Shown here in pieces: positions 51,409 to 61,260 of a stretch of 64,000 nucleotides of DNA (positions within the stretch are counted from its first letter, which is position 1; every line of letters begins with the position of its first letter). The notes under the pieces are model-generated. The model had not been told where the DNA came from. It saw only the letters and a program-made list of their open reading frames with translations, and made no database searches. The position numbers and the translations under genes were made by a program. The stretch comes from Pseudorhizobium flavum (GTDB lineage: Bacteria; Pseudomonadota; Alphaproteobacteria; Rhizobiales; Rhizobiaceae), in the NCBI RefSeq assembly GCF_902502825.2, contig NZ_LR723672.1, positions 1-64,000 on the forward strand, read 5' to 3'.

Positions 51409-53961
51409 ATGAATGGGCAGATACAGACAAAATTCCGCGTCGACGGCATGGACTGCGCTTCCTGCGCGAGCAAGATCGACACGGCAGTCAAGCGCATGCC
51501 CGGCGTCTCGGAAGTGGCCGTTTCCGTAACTGCAGGCACGATGACGGTGACCCATGACGGCACCAGCGATCTCGAAGCCATCGGCAGGAAACTCACGGGT
51601 CTGGGCTTCAAGGTGACGCCTGTTCGTCCCAGGACGGCTCCTGCCTCTGCCCCGGCGGCGGAACACGTGCATGGTGCAGATTGTGGGCGGGGCCACAACG
51701 GCGACCACGGCCACGCACCCAAGGAAAGGGAGGTCTCTTCCACATCGCCCGCCTTCGTGGGCACGACCGGCCCAGCACGGTTCCGCATCGGCGGCATGGA
51801 CTGCGCCTCCTGCGCGAGCAAGATCGAAACCGCGCTCCGACGTCTTCCGGGCGTAGAAGAGGTGGGCGTGTCCGCGACCTCAGGTACAGTGACGATCAGA
51901 CACTCCGCCGACGCTGATCTTCTGGCCGTCGAAAAGCAGGTAAAGGGCCTCGGCTATACGATTTCCCCAATCCGCAACAATTCCGTCTCGGTGCAAACGG
52001 GCGCAGACGCTTCCCATGTCCCCTCGGACCACGATCACCCAGGCGCATCTGCCGACGGCGGCGTCGAGGGCTTGCACGGCCACGACCATGGTCCGTCCGA
52101 AGGACCTTGGTGGAGGAGCAGGAAGGGCCGACTGACCATCATGGCCGGAGCCGCGCTCGTGATCGCCTATGTCGTCGGCCTTCTGGTCCCGGAAATCGAG
52201 ACCTACGCCTTCCTCGTCGCCATGTTTGTCGGTCTCGTTCCGATCGCCCGTCGCGCGATCATGGCGGCCTTGGCAGGTACGCCATTCTCGATCGAAATGC
52301 TGATGACGATCGCCGCAGTCGGCGCGCTATTCATCGACGCCACTGAGGAGGCGGCAGCCGTCGTCTTCCTGTTCCTGGTCGGCGAGCTGCTCGAGGGCGT
52401 GGCTGCGGGAAAGGCGCGCGACAGCATCAAGTCGCTCACGGCCCTGGTACCCAAGACGGCGTTGCTGGAGGACGGCGGCAGGACCCGCGAGGTTCCCGCA
52501 GAGACGCTCGAAGTGGGTTCTGTCATCCTCGTCCGTCCCGGCGACCGGATCTCCGCCGACGGCGTGATCGTCGCGGGCGAGAGCTCGGTCGACGAGGCCC
52601 CGGTTACGGGTGAGAGCGTCCCCGTCCGCAAGACTGCCGACGACGACGTCTTCGCGGGCACGGTGAACGGCGACGCTGCACTGCGTGTAAGAGTTACGGC
52701 CGCCGCCGCCGACAACACCATCGCCCGCGTTGTTCGGCTCGTCGAGGAGGCCCAGGAATCGAAGGCTCCGACCGAGCGCTTCATCGATCGATTCTCCCGC
52801 TACTACACGCCGGGCGTCGTCGTCGTGGCGGCCCTGGTCGCCATCATCCCTCCGCTTCTCGGCGACGGGATCTGGAGCGAATGGGTCTACAAGGGCCTCG
52901 CAGTTCTTCTGATCGGCTGCCCCTGTGCCCTCGTCATCTCGACGCCGGCGGCTATCGCCGCATCGCTGGCGTCGGGGGCGCGCCGCGGCCTGCTGATGAA
53001 AGGTGGGGCCGTGCTCGAGGGGCTGGGCAAGCTAACAGCGATCGCGTTCGACAAGACGGGTACGCTGACGGAAGGCAAGCCGAAGGTGACCGACGTCATG
53101 CCGTTCGGCCGAAAGGCCGACGAGATACTGCGATACGCAGCCGCGCTGGAGATGGGATCGAGCCATCCGCTCGCACTGGCGGTGCTCGACAGGGCCGACG
53201 AGGACGGGATCGACGCTCCGGCAGCCACCGACGCCAAGGCGCTCGGCGGAAAGGGTGTGACCGCAGTCATCGGCGGGGTCGAGGTGTTCTTCGGCTCCCC
53301 CAAGGCCGCCGCCGAACGGGTTGCGATGCCGATGGCGCATTCGAAGACGATCACCTCCCTCAACGACGAAGGGAAGACCGTATCCGTTCTCGTCATCGGA
53401 GACGTCCTCGCGGGTGCGATCGCCATGCGCGACGAGCCGCGGGCCGACGCGGTAGCCGGGCTGAAGACGCTGACGGATGCGGGCGTCAAGACCCTCATGC
53501 TGACAGGCGACAACAAGCGGACAGCCACCGCCATCGGAGCTCAGCTCGGCATCGAGGTCCGCGCCGAACTGATGCCCGAAGACAAGCAGCGGATCGTCGG
53601 CGAGCTCAAGCGAGAAGGCTTCGTGGTCGGCAAGATTGGCGACGGCATCAACGACGCTCCGGCCCTTGCCGCCGCCGACGTTGGAATCGCCATGGGCGGC
53701 GGAACCGACGTTGCGCTGGAGACTGCGGATGCAGCGGTACTGCATGGGCGGGTGGGCGACGTCGGCCTCATGGTCGATCTCTCGAAGCGCACGATGCGCA
53801 ACATCTACCAGAACATCACCATCGCGCTCGGCCTCAAGGCTGTCTTTCTGGTCACGACGATCATCGGGATCACAGGGCTGTGGCCAGCCATCCTTGCCGA
53901 TACCGGAGCTACCGTTCTGGTGACCATGAACGCGCTACGCCTGCTGCGTCCGATCAGATAG
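51409..53961 (+). CDS. cadA: P1B-type Zn2+/Cd2+/Pb2+-exporting ATPase
   Basis: This protein of about 850 residues exports soft divalent metals. Two N-terminal heavy-metal domains carry MDCASCASKI motifs. Between and after them are histidine-rich segments (EHVHGADCGRGHNGDHGH, and HVPSDHDHPG with GLHGHDHG). The catalytic core has the membrane CPC in LIGCPCALVIS, the phosphorylation site DKTGTLTEGKPKV, the HP motif SSHPLALAV and GDGINDAPALAAADVG. The conserved Asp in TM8 (ILADTGATVLVTMN) indicates the Zn/Cd/Pb subgroup. ATG 51409 has AGGA eight bases upstream; GTG 51385 and ATG 51394 are alternatives. A MerR-type promoter lies directly upstream. Confidence 0.95.
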   Translation: MNGQIQTKFRVDGMDCASCASKIDTAVKRMPGVSEVAVSVTAGTMTVTHDGTSDLEAIGRKLTGLGFKVTPVRPRTAPASAPAAEHVHGADCGRGHNGDHGHAPKEREVSSTSPAFVGTTGPARFRIGGMDCASCASKIETALRRLPGVEEVGVSATSGTVTIRHSADADLLAVEKQVKGLGYTISPIRNNSVSVQTGADASHVPSDHDHPGASADGGVEGLHGHDHGPSEGPWWRSRKGRLTIMAGAALVIAYVVGLLVPEIETYAFLVAMFVGLVPIARRAIMAALAGTPFSIEMLMTIAAVGALFIDATEEAAAVVFLFLVGELLEGVAAGKARDSIKSLTALVPKTALLEDGGRTREVPAETLEVGSVILVRPGDRISADGVIVAGESSVDEAPVTGESVPVRKTADDDVFAGTVNGDAALRVRVTAAAADNTIARVVRLVEEAQESKAPTERFIDRFSRYYTPGVVVVAALVAIIPPLLGDGIWSEWVYKGLAVLLIGCPCALVISTPAAIAASLASGARRGLLMKGGAVLEGLGKLTAIAFDKTGTLTEGKPKVTDVMPFGRKADEILRYAAALEMGSSHPLALAVLDRADEDGIDAPAATDAKALGGKGVTAVIGGVEVFFGSPKAAAERVAMPMAHSKTITSLNDEGKTVSVLVIGDVLAGAIAMRDEPRADAVAGLKTLTDAGVKTLMLTGDNKRTATAIGAQLGIEVRAELMPEDKQRIVGELKREGFVVGKIGDGINDAPALAAADVGIAMGGGTDVALETADAAVLHGRVGDVGLMVDLSKRTMRNIYQNITIALGLKAVFLVTTIIGITGLWPAILADTGATVLVTMNALRLLRPIR

Positions 53962-54031
53962 CGATGGCGGGTACTGTGGAAATGTTCGAATTGATGACCA
54001 AAGAGTATCCCGAGCATATGGAGTTAAAATC

Positions 54032-54538
54032 ATGAAGCACAAAATCATCAAGGCCCTCGCGTTTGCAGCGGTCGTTACCGCGGCAGGCCTTCCAGGCATC
54101 TCTGCGGCCCACGACTTCAAGGTGGGGGACCTCGAGCTCAAGCACCCGTGGTCTGCCAAGGCGCCTCCGGTCGCACCGGTTCTTGGAGGATATCTCACCA
54201 TCGTCAACACAGGCAGCGAGCCTGATCGGCTTGTCGGCGGCAGCACGCCTGTCGCCGAACGTCTGGAACTGCATGAGTCCTCGCTCGTAGATGGCGTCGC
54301 CCGCATGCGTCCAGCGAAGGGCGGCATCGAGATCCCCGCAGGAGCATCCTTGGACCTGCAGCCTGGCGGCGCCCATATCATGCTCGTGAACCCGAAGCAG
54401 CGTCCAGCCGAGGGCGAGAAGTTCAAGGCGACCCTGCAGTTCGAGAAGGCAGGCCAGGTCGAGGTGGAATTCGTCGTCCAGGCCAAGGCGTCGACCCCGG
54501 CTCCCGCCGAGGATCACACGGGGCATTCGAAGCCTTGA
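54032..54538 (+). CDS. PCuAC-family periplasmic copper chaperone
   Basis: This 168-residue secreted protein has a signal peptide (about residues 1-26, ending in ISAAH) and the PCu(A)C/DUF461 fold. The copper ligands are seen in ERLELHESSLVDGVARM and GGAHIMLVNPK, matching the H...M...HxM pattern. The tail DHTGHSKP adds histidines. Such chaperones deliver copper to the CuA site of cytochrome oxidase, so it may serve the caa3 oxidase encoded upstream. It lies 70 bp after the metal ATPase and may be in its operon. GGAG precedes ATG 54032. Confidence 0.93.
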   Translation: MKHKIIKALAFAAVVTAAGLPGISAAHDFKVGDLELKHPWSAKAPPVAPVLGGYLTIVNTGSEPDRLVGGSTPVAERLELHESSLVDGVARMRPAKGGIEIPAGASLDLQPGGAHIMLVNPKQRPAEGEKFKATLQFEKAGQVEVEFVVQAKASTPAPAEDHTGHSKP

Positions 54539-54669
54539 GATGGCAGGCGAGCAAGGCCCTAGAACCCTTGAAACTGAGGCCGCCAACTCATATCTAGGGT
54601 TCACCACCCGTCATAGATGACTGCCTGCAGCGCCGCTCTCGGCCGCGCGTTGGCAGTTGTCCGGGTCCA

Positions 54670-54705
54670 CGAAGGCGCTCCTCGGAAACGGGTCGAGCGC
54701 CTTCG
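54670..54705. terminator. bidirectional terminator-like hairpin
   Basis: CGAAGGCGCTC (54670-54680) and GAGCGCCTTCG (54695-54705) form a perfect 11-bp stem. It lies between the convergent PCuAC and DUF882 genes and is followed by TCATTTCT. Confidence 0.6.
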
Positions 54706-54757
54706 TCATTTCTACCGGTCGGCAGCCGGGCTGTACGTATTGATCTGCTGACGAGAA

Positions 54758-56092
54758 CTAGCTGTCCGACCAGAAACGTCCCGTGTCGAACTTCGCCTCA
54801 TCAGGCATGATGACTGGTGCGTCGTTCGAAGGCATGCCGGCGTCGGTCGTGCCGGACCGGAAGGTGAAGGCGGGCGCTCTCATTCCCGTAGAGGCTCCCG
54901 GAGGCGAAAGGGCCCAGGAAACAAGTGCTTCCTGGGAATCGAACTCGTCTTCGTCATCCATCCCCTCCGACCGGAGGAATCCGAGGGTTTCAACGGACGG
55001 CTGTCGCAGCGTCGAGAGCGGCATCTCTCCGCCGAGAGTGACTGGAGCTAGAACCGTCACCGGTCCCAGAGACGCCGTCTCCACAGGAGCCGCCTCTGCG
55101 ATGGCGGCAGGCCGAAGCAGGGGGAGGGGGACGGCAAAGGAGGCAAGGTCTACGAAGCTCGTGCTGGAGTCCTCAAGATTCTGGACGAGGCCCCCTCCCT
55201 GTAGTTCCAGAGCCTCCTGGGCCCGGCTCTTCGGGGTCGGCAGTAGCGCGGTGAGAAGGCTGCTTCCGGCGCCCGGCGAGCGTCTTCCGCCAGCGGTAGT
55301 CGCGATCTCGATGGACTTCGAACTCACGCGCCGCTTGTAGTCCGCGACCGCCTGCTGATAGCCCGGCAGGGGCTTCCCATTGGATGGCAGATGCATCGTC
55401 TTGCCGTCTGGGAAGATCTTCGCGAGTTCCTGGCGGGACATGCGGGGCCATGCGCGGACATTTCCGACGTCGAGGTGGACGAAGGGCGATCCGGATGTCG
55501 GATAGTAGCCGACCCCGCCGACCTGCGCCTGCATAGCAAGTGCCCGGAGCTTGGAGAGCTTGACGCCTGGAATGTAGAAGTCCATCGCCTTGCCGAGCGT
55601 GTGCTGGCTGTTCTTCGCGACGCCGGAACTCCGCGAGCGGCCGCGCAGCATCTTGTTTGTGGCGGGCGAACGATACGCAGAGACGATATGGATGTAGTCC
55701 TTGGCGCCGCTCCGGCCGTAGATCTCCCAGACGAGATCGAGGAGGCGCGGATCCATGCGGGCCGGCTCGTTCTTTCGCCAGTCCCGGAGAAGGCGGTTGA
55801 TCTGCGCAAGGCCCTTCTGGTCGAACCGGCCGTCGCGCTTGTAGGTGATCGTCGCCCGCTCCCCGGTGTGCGTAAAGAAGAGCTTGAGGGAACGGTCCTC
55901 GGCAGCGGCGACATCAACGAAGCCGAGAAAAGCGGGAACTGCGAACAAACCCGCCATTATTGCACGTGCTGGTCGATGGGAAGATGCAGAGGGCAACACC
56001 GCTGCAACAGCAGGGAGGATCCTGAGCAACAACGCTCTCAACGGGTACCCGCACACGATTGCCTCCGAACGCGACACAACAGGACAGGCCAT
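54758..56092 (-). CDS. DUF882/peptidase M15-family murein endopeptidase-like protein
   Basis: This 444-residue secreted protein carries an N-terminal hydrophobic region and a DUF882 (YcbK/MepK-like M15) domain at about residues 65-235. The metal ligands are visible in SQHTLGKAMDFYIPG (His and Asp) and FVHLDVGNVRAWP (His). MepK-type enzymes cut 3-3 cross-links made by L,D-transpeptidases. The C-terminal 200 residues are low-complexity and Pro/Ala/Glu-rich. Start ATG 56092 is uncertain because the ribosome-binding site is poor; ATG 55957 would leave a shorter signal peptide. Three L,D-transpeptidase genes occur on the same plasmid segment. Confidence 0.85.
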   Translation of the reverse strand: MACPVVSRSEAIVCGYPLRALLLRILPAVAAVLPSASSHRPARAIMAGLFAVPAFLGFVDVAAAEDRSLKLFFTHTGERATITYKRDGRFDQKGLAQINRLLRDWRKNEPARMDPRLLDLVWEIYGRSGAKDYIHIVSAYRSPATNKMLRGRSRSSGVAKNSQHTLGKAMDFYIPGVKLSKLRALAMQAQVGGVGYYPTSGSPFVHLDVGNVRAWPRMSRQELAKIFPDGKTMHLPSNGKPLPGYQQAVADYKRRVSSKSIEIATTAGGRRSPGAGSSLLTALLPTPKSRAQEALELQGGGLVQNLEDSSTSFVDLASFAVPLPLLRPAAIAEAAPVETASLGPVTVLAPVTLGGEMPLSTLRQPSVETLGFLRSEGMDDEDEFDSQEALVSWALSPPGASTGMRAPAFTFRSGTTDAGMPSNDAPVIMPDEAKFDTGRFWSDS

Positions 56093-56353
56093 CCTGTTCG
56101 GAGGGGATCATGGTCAATAAATCCTTAATATGAGGTTGACGACATACTTCAAGTGAACCTCCGCGTAAAAATTTCGTTTCTTCCGATTGAGGCAGAACCC
56201 GCGCTTGCCTTCATTCCATTGAACGCCATAGCAACTGCCGATTGGAGGCGCTCATGCCGGGGCTGAACGCACCCTCTGTCTGATTGGGCGGCTGCCAATG
56301 GTGCGTCCTGAGCGTCAGCAACTTTCGCGAAGCAGATGTAGGGCTAACGTTGA

Positions 56354-57472
56354 TCAGCTCCAGCCGCCGCCTGTGGTTCGATAAAAAATATGCGATCCTA
56401 TCTGGGTCATTCGCTGCATTGAGCGGGCCCAGTAAGGCTCGACATAAGTGGCGTTGTAATGTGTGGACGAGGCGACCTCTGAAAGAAAGATCTTACCAGC
56501 AGTCACTGCCATGGCAACGTCTTTGGCCAAGCCAAAAGCTCGCCGGTCGACAACCAGGTCAGGCGTGCCGTCACAGGCAAACGAAAACTGGCACCTGTTG
56601 AACCAATCCCTGTTCTGATATACCACTCCACAGATGCTGCCAGGATATTTCGGGTTGCGCACTCGATTGAGGATTACTTGTGCCACGGCTGCCTGGCCCT
56701 TTAATTCTTCACCACGAGCTTCGAAATAGATGGCCGTTGCTAAGCACTTCTGTTCGGCAGTGGCGAAAACTGATCCCGGGAGCGGCTGGTTCATCCAGTC
56801 ATGGTCCCCTTCCACCAACGGAGGTATGAAGCGCCCTCTCTCCTTTTCGGTCCCCAGCAGTGCGTCGAATGCACCGTTGCGGGCATGGTGGGCGTCCGCT
56901 GGGGCATAAGCCGTGGCAAGAACATCTGCAGAATTGTTGTTGACGAGATCTGCGAGCGCGGGAGGGACGCCGGCCAAACGATCATCTGCAGGATCATGAA
57001 GAGCTGAAAGAGATCCAGTGGCCGTTGCGGAATGATCCAGTTTGAAACCTTGCCTAAGGTCGGAAAGAACTGGCTGCGACGTGTTCAGTCGTGACATGAG
57101 GCGGCGTTGATCGATCGAGCTTCCGGCGAGCGTTCGATCCGGTCCATTCAGACGCGGCAGCCTCTTGCTTTTCTCAAGAGCCAGCGAAGTTGTCGAGGCA
57201 GCATCGCGAGAACCTCGCAGCCGGATCCGGTCGCCTTTCATGCTTTTGATTTCACCAATCGTGATTGCTGAGTCCAGTGATGGTGCCTGCCGGGCACTCC
57301 GCAGGAGAACTGCGCTATTTGGCTCTTCAGCAGCTGTGGAGTCCATCAAGGATGCCAATTGACCAGCACTGTTGCCGACGGAGCCTGTTGGTGAAGCAAT
57401 GCCGAGCGCCAGCCCGAAGATGCAAATGGACTTCAACAGCCTACGCTGAGAGCGGACGGTTGGCCGCATCAT
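56354..57472 (-). CDS. SleB/CwlJ-type cell-wall hydrolase (Hydrolase_2)
   Basis: This 372-residue secreted protein has a signal-like N-terminus ([17 protein letters not shown]) and a C-terminal Hydrolase_2 domain from about residue 240. Its typical segments are [40 protein letters not shown] and [12 protein letters not shown]. The catalytic Glu lies in YFEARGE. Related SleB/CwlJ enzymes cut the glycan strands of peptidoglycan. The middle region is of low complexity. It is transcribed toward the DUF882 gene. The upstream region contains a CTTAAC/GTTAAG inverted repeat (57520-57536). Confidence 0.88.
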   Translation of the reverse strand: MMRPTVRSQRRLLKSICIFGLALGIASPTGSVGNSAGQLASLMDSTAAEEPNSAVLLRSARQAPSLDSAITIGEIKSMKGDRIRLRGSRDAASTTSLALEKSKRLPRLNGPDRTLAGSSIDQRRLMSRLNTSQPVLSDLRQGFKLDHSATATGSLSALHDPADDRLAGVPPALADLVNNNSADVLATAYAPADAHHARNGAFDALLGTEKERGRFIPPLVEGDHDWMNQPLPGSVFATAEQKCLATAIYFEARGEELKGQAAVAQVILNRVRNPKYPGSICGVVYQNRDWFNRCQFSFACDGTPDLVVDRRAFGLAKDVAMAVTAGKIFLSEVASSTHYNATYVEPYWARSMQRMTQIGSHIFYRTTGGGWS

Positions 57473-57789
57473 TTCTCCTCAAAACCCGGTTCGTTGCAGG
57501 AAGAGGGTGATTTATTAACCTTAACCCGCAGTTAAGGCCACCTCATCGTCCGCGTCACAAAGACACATCAGGATCCAGTGCAGTATCTTGTAGTCAGCCT
57601 GCGATGGGACATGCCCTGTAGATGATTGCCATGGCAATATCGGCTACAGGCTTAAGGGCTATCAGAAGCCGACCACCCGAAGATTTAGGTTCCGCACCCT
57701 GAGAGGAACTGCAACGCATGGCGTGGCCCGTCCCGTCCGTCGGACGACGCGAGATGGAGCGACGGAGTCGGCTTAAGGAGGCAAACGGA

Positions 57790-57978
57790 ATGAGAGATAT
57801 TGAAAGCGCGTGGCTTGCCTGGTGGGCTTCCCTTGGCCACGTTGCTCGGACCAACAGAGACAAAGCACGTATCCGGGAAGCGTTCGAAGCGGGGTTTCTT
57901 GCTGCGTCTGCGGCCGAGAGCAGACAAGAAGATCAAAATGAGGACCAAGACATGCGACCCACGCGAGATCGCCGATAA
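57790..57978 (+). CDS. small hypothetical protein
   Basis: A possible 62-residue protein: MRDIESAWLAWWASLGHVAR followed by REAFEAGFLAASAAESRQED and a charged tail. The start at ATG 57790 has an excellent TTAAGGAGG ribosome-binding site eight bases upstream, which is the main support. An in-frame ATG at 57718 is less likely. No known domain is recognised. Confidence 0.5.
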   Translation: MRDIESAWLAWWASLGHVARTNRDKARIREAFEAGFLAASAAESRQEDQNEDQDMRPTRDRR

Positions 57979-58314
57979 GTCGTCGTAAGGATGTGGTCTG
58001 CCAAGCGAGGGATCGAGATTCAACGAGGATGTGGCTTGTCGTAATCAGGCGGCCCCACATCAGCCTCGTCGAGCTCGCAAAAAGCTTCTCGCTGAAGGCA
58101 AGACGTTGAAAGCGGAGCTTCATCTTGAAACGCAGGGGCTTTGGAGGCGGAGTTTGTCGTGCGTTCGATTAGCTCCCCTGCGGCTACGGAAGGGCATTCA
58201 GATCATGGCGACCCTTCCAGACCGCTAGGACTCCTGTTTGATTTTTACCCGGAGCTGGCTGAGCGCAAAAGAGGTTAACTCTATCCCTTCACGGGTCTTC
58301 AAGTCTTCAGGCGC
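57979..58314. other. 336 bp without a recognised gene
   Basis: Only short competing frames are present. It presumably holds the promoter of the downstream membrane-protein gene. I see no clear motif. Confidence 0.35.
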
Positions 58315-58347
58315 ATGACTCTGGTCATTGTGTTACGGAGCTTGCCT

Positions 58348-58944
58348 ATGCAAGGACGCGATAAGTTGACCTACAGGATAGCACTTCGAGTATTGCTCGG
58401 TGTGCTGTTGTTGTGCGGAGCCAGTGGAGCGGCGGCGGTTTATGTCGGGCCGGCCGCCGTTATGGGGCCCTCTTTCGCAGACACTCACGGAGTGGACTGC
58501 AGAACCGTCGCCACGATGAAATCAAATGATGGCCACGGTCTGGTGGTCAGGCAGTTCGTTGCGGCTAACGCGGATGATGATCTGGTGCGCTTCCGCACCG
58601 CGCTTCGTGTGGCGGAAGCTTTACGCAACCAGCAAACGCCGCATCTCGTCCAGGTTTCAGTGATGGACACGGATGGCCCCAGCTCGTTGTCTCGAATGCG
58701 TGGACGCGCCATCGGCGCAAAAATAACTCTTATTGGTAATCCGGCCACTGACGTGGAGGCCCAAGCTGGCACTGTATCAGGCTTCTCTGTTTGGGGGCCG
58801 GCCGGTCCAGACGGATCATTCTATGGCATTCGTCTGGATGCTATGCCGGAAGACATCGAGAAGATGCTCTCGGAACTCGAAAAAATCTCCGGATGCTCGG
58901 AACCTTCCGTTTCTGCTCCTAGTGTGACGGATGATTCTGGCTAG
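58348..58944 (+). CDS. membrane-anchored hypothetical protein
   Basis: A protein of about 198 residues with one N-terminal membrane segment (residues 10-32: IALRVLLGVLLLCGASGAAA), then a periplasmic domain with MKSNDGHGLVVRQFVAANAD and FRTALRVAEALRNQQTPHLV. Two cysteines lie at residues about 51 and 182 of this version. An in-frame start at 58315 (ATG) adds eleven residues. The middle part resembles uncharacterised rhizobial periplasmic proteins. I cannot assign a function. Confidence 0.6.
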   Translation: MQGRDKLTYRIALRVLLGVLLLCGASGAAAVYVGPAAVMGPSFADTHGVDCRTVATMKSNDGHGLVVRQFVAANADDDLVRFRTALRVAEALRNQQTPHLVQVSVMDTDGPSSLSRMRGRAIGAKITLIGNPATDVEAQAGTVSGFSVWGPAGPDGSFYGIRLDAMPEDIEKMLSELEKISGCSEPSVSAPSVTDDSG

Positions 58945-59223
58945 CTATGCCAGCTATAGACGTGACCAGAACCGACCTTCGTCAAACTCAGCTTCTCGGA
59001 AAGCGACCGCGTCTAAATTCAAATGCTCTTTGGCGAGGCCCTAGAAGAAGTGGCGCCTTCGTTACATCCCAACAAGCCGCGTCAGATACGCTCAAAGAGA
59101 TTCATCCTGCTCAGGACGACCAAAGTCAGCGACGCCTCAAATCGGATTGACAGGCGGGCCACAAAGCTTTTCATTGATGCGAATGAGTTGCAATAGCAAG
59201 ACTCAGTCACTCAGGGGCTTGGC

Positions 59224-60555
59224 ATGGACGAACGGGTCAAAGGTTGGAAGCACGAGGTCGGGGAGGCATCCCTTTCAGACGTCCATCGCTCCATCAAGGT
59301 CTCGCCTGGCTCAAGCGCACTCAGACGCTCGCTCGCATTCTTTGGGCCCGGTTACCTTGTGGCAGTTGGATACATGGATCCCGGCAACTGGGCTACGTCT
59401 CTGGCGGGAGGCTCTCGCTTCGGATATGCGCTTCTAACAGTTGCGCTCATATCGAACATCATGGCGATCGTCTTGCAGTCGCTCTGCGCCCGCCTGGCAA
59501 TCGCCTCGGGCAGAGATCTCGCGCAGGCCTGCCGGGACGCCTACCCCAAGCCGGTGGCGTTAATGCTCTGGTGCCTGGCGGAAATCGCCATCATTGCGAC
59601 CGACATCGCCGAGGTGATCGGCACCGCAATCGGCCTCAACCTCTTATTCGGTATTCCCTTGGAGCTCGGGGTAATCATCACCGCGCTGGACGTGTTCCTC
59701 ATCCTTTATCTCCAAAAGCTCGGCTTCAGGTGGGTAGAGGCTCTCGTCATCACGATGCTCGGCGTGATCGCAGTGTGCTTTGCAGTTCAGATCGCTCTCG
59801 CCGATCCAGACTGGGGTGAGGTCATCCTGGGCTTCGCCCCTACGACGGAGATCGTGACGAACCCGGACATGCTCTACCTCGCGCTCGGCATACTTGGCGC
59901 TACCGTAATGCCCCACAATCTGTACCTCCACTCCGGCATCGTCCAGACCCGCGCCTACGGTCAATCTCTTCCCGAAAAACGCGAAGCGCTTAAGTATGCG
60001 ACCATCGATTCCACGATTGCCTTGATGTTCGCACTCCTGGTGAACGCCTCGATCCTAATCCTTGCCGCAGCTACCTTCCACGAAAATGGCCTGGCGGATG
60101 TGGCCGAAATCGGCGAGGCCCACAACTTGCTCGCTCCGCTCCTAGGGCTTGCGATCGCTCCGACTCTGTTCGGGATCGCTTTGCTCTGCTGTGGGATCAA
60201 CTCGACTGTTACTGCGACGCTTGCCGGGCAGATCGTTATGGAAGGGTTCCTTCAGATCCAGCTCGCTCCGTGGCTCCGGCGTCTGATCACGCGCGCCATC
60301 GCTATCGTTCCGGCCGCGGGTGTCACCATCGCGTTTGGTGACAGCGGCACGGCCCAACTCCTGATCCTGACTCAGGTTGTCCTCAGTCTCCAGCTTTCGT
60401 TCGCGGTTTTTCCGCTGGTGATGTTCACGTCGAACAAGAAAAAGATGGGCGACTTGAAGGCGCCACTCTGGCTCGTCGCTTTCGCCTGGGTCATCGCCAT
60501 TGTGATCGCTGTTCTGAACGTCAAACTGCTGATCGATTTCTTTTGGGCTGCTTAG
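59224..60555 (+). CDS. mntH: Nramp-family divalent metal transporter MntH
   Basis: This 443-residue protein is a proton-coupled Mn2+/Fe2+ importer. Diagnostic motifs are DPGN in [19 protein letters not shown] near residue 52 (metal ligands Asp and Asn), [15 protein letters not shown] near 232 (Met and His region) and about eleven membrane segments. Length and motifs are typical of bacterial MntH. The regulatory site was not recognised; the upstream 280 bp is of unclear content. The gene converges with the MerR-family regulator. Confidence 0.95.
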   Translation: MDERVKGWKHEVGEASLSDVHRSIKVSPGSSALRRSLAFFGPGYLVAVGYMDPGNWATSLAGGSRFGYALLTVALISNIMAIVLQSLCARLAIASGRDLAQACRDAYPKPVALMLWCLAEIAIIATDIAEVIGTAIGLNLLFGIPLELGVIITALDVFLILYLQKLGFRWVEALVITMLGVIAVCFAVQIALADPDWGEVILGFAPTTEIVTNPDMLYLALGILGATVMPHNLYLHSGIVQTRAYGQSLPEKREALKYATIDSTIALMFALLVNASILILAAATFHENGLADVAEIGEAHNLLAPLLGLAIAPTLFGIALLCCGINSTVTATLAGQIVMEGFLQIQLAPWLRRLITRAIAIVPAAGVTIAFGDSGTAQLLILTQVVLSLQLSFAVFPLVMFTSNKKKMGDLKAPLWLVAFAWVIAIVIAVLNVKLLIDFFWAA

Positions 60556-60574
60556 CGGCTATGCCGGGAGGCTC

Positions 60575-60991
60575 TCAGTCGTGATCCGCAGTACACAAAT
60601 CATGGTTCGCGAGCGCCTGAATGACGTAGCAATCCCGGACGTGGTTGGAATGGCAGCGGGTTGAAATGCGTTCCAGCTCGGCCTCCAGCTTTTTCAGTTT
60701 TACGATCTTCTCGCGGATTGTGGCAAGCTGCTCCACCGCGATCTTATCGGCCTCCGCACACGGCTTTTCAGGATGCTGGCTGAGGTCGATGAGTTCTCGA
60801 ATCGCTTCGATCGTCAGGCCGAGGTCGCGCGCGTGCTTTATGAAGGACAGCCTGTCGCGTTCAACCTTTGAATACCGGCGCTGGTTACCTTGCGAACGCT
60901 CAGAATGCGACAGCAGGCCCATCTGTTCGTAGTAGCGAATGGTGGGCACCTTCACACCGGTCGTCTTTGACAAATCTCCGATCGTCAGCAT
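60575..60991 (-). CDS. MerR-family metal sensor (CadR/PbrR-like)
   Basis: This 138-residue regulator has the MerR N-terminal HTH (LTIGDLSKTTGVKVPTIRYY, then EQMGLL) and a dimerisation helix. Metal-binding cysteines are at C78 (PEKPCAEAD), C113 (STRCHSNH) and C121 (RDCYVI), with C133 near the tail. This pattern matches Cd/Pb/Zn-sensing CadR and PbrR. ATG 60991 gives the standard MLTIGDLSK start; additional upstream residues in this frame look non-protein-like. MerR-type promoters on this plasmid lie upstream of the metal ATPase and of the YafK-type transpeptidase, which are its probable targets. Confidence 0.93.
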   Translation of the reverse strand: MLTIGDLSKTTGVKVPTIRYYEQMGLLSHSERSQGNQRRYSKVERDRLSFIKHARDLGLTIEAIRELIDLSQHPEKPCAEADKIAVEQLATIREKIVKLKKLEAELERISTRCHSNHVRDCYVIQALANHDLCTADHD

Positions 60992-61029
60992 GTGTCCCCC
61001 AAACCCTCTCTGCCTGCGGCAGTCAAACG

Positions 61030-61251
61030 CTACAGATCGCCCGAGCGCCAGGTCTTGAACCACCGATAGGCCTCCACGCCAATAAGGCCGCCGAATACGA
61101 CTGGCGCGATCGAGCCCACCGCCGCCTCTACCGGATCATGGCTCGTAATCCAGCACACCGTGCCAAACAGCAGCTTCAAAATGCCAAAGCTCGCCATCGC
61201 GAATATGGCGATCAATCCTGCTGCGGCTCCGACGTCTTTCAAGCGGCTCAT
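61030..61251 (-). CDS. small two-helix membrane protein
   Basis: A 73-residue protein with two membrane segments (LKDVGAAAGLIAIFAMASFG and VEAAVGSIAPVVFGGLIGVE) and a charged tail. ATG 61251 follows a GCGGGT sequence; a TTG at 61260 would add three residues. It is encoded 39 bp upstream of the MerR gene in the same direction and may be co-transcribed. The function is unknown. Confidence 0.55.
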   Translation of the reverse strand: MSRLKDVGAAAGLIAIFAMASFGILKLLFGTVCWITSHDPVEAAVGSIAPVVFGGLIGVEAYRWFKTWRSGDL

Positions 61252-61260
61252 TACCCGCAA

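Noticed and set aside
52881..54035. 384-codon plus-strand frame inside the metal ATPase gene
   Set aside because: It is arginine-rich, has no motifs and overlaps a clearly coding P-type ATPase in another frame.
57520..57536. CTTAAC-CCGCA-GTTAAG as a fourth site of the CTTAAG regulon
   Set aside because: The half-sites are inverted rather than direct and their last base differs, so it does not fit the direct-repeat form. It may still be an operator of another kind.
57774..57781. CTTAAGGA near the small gene at 57790
   Set aside because: There is no second half-site and the sequence acts as a ribosome-binding site.
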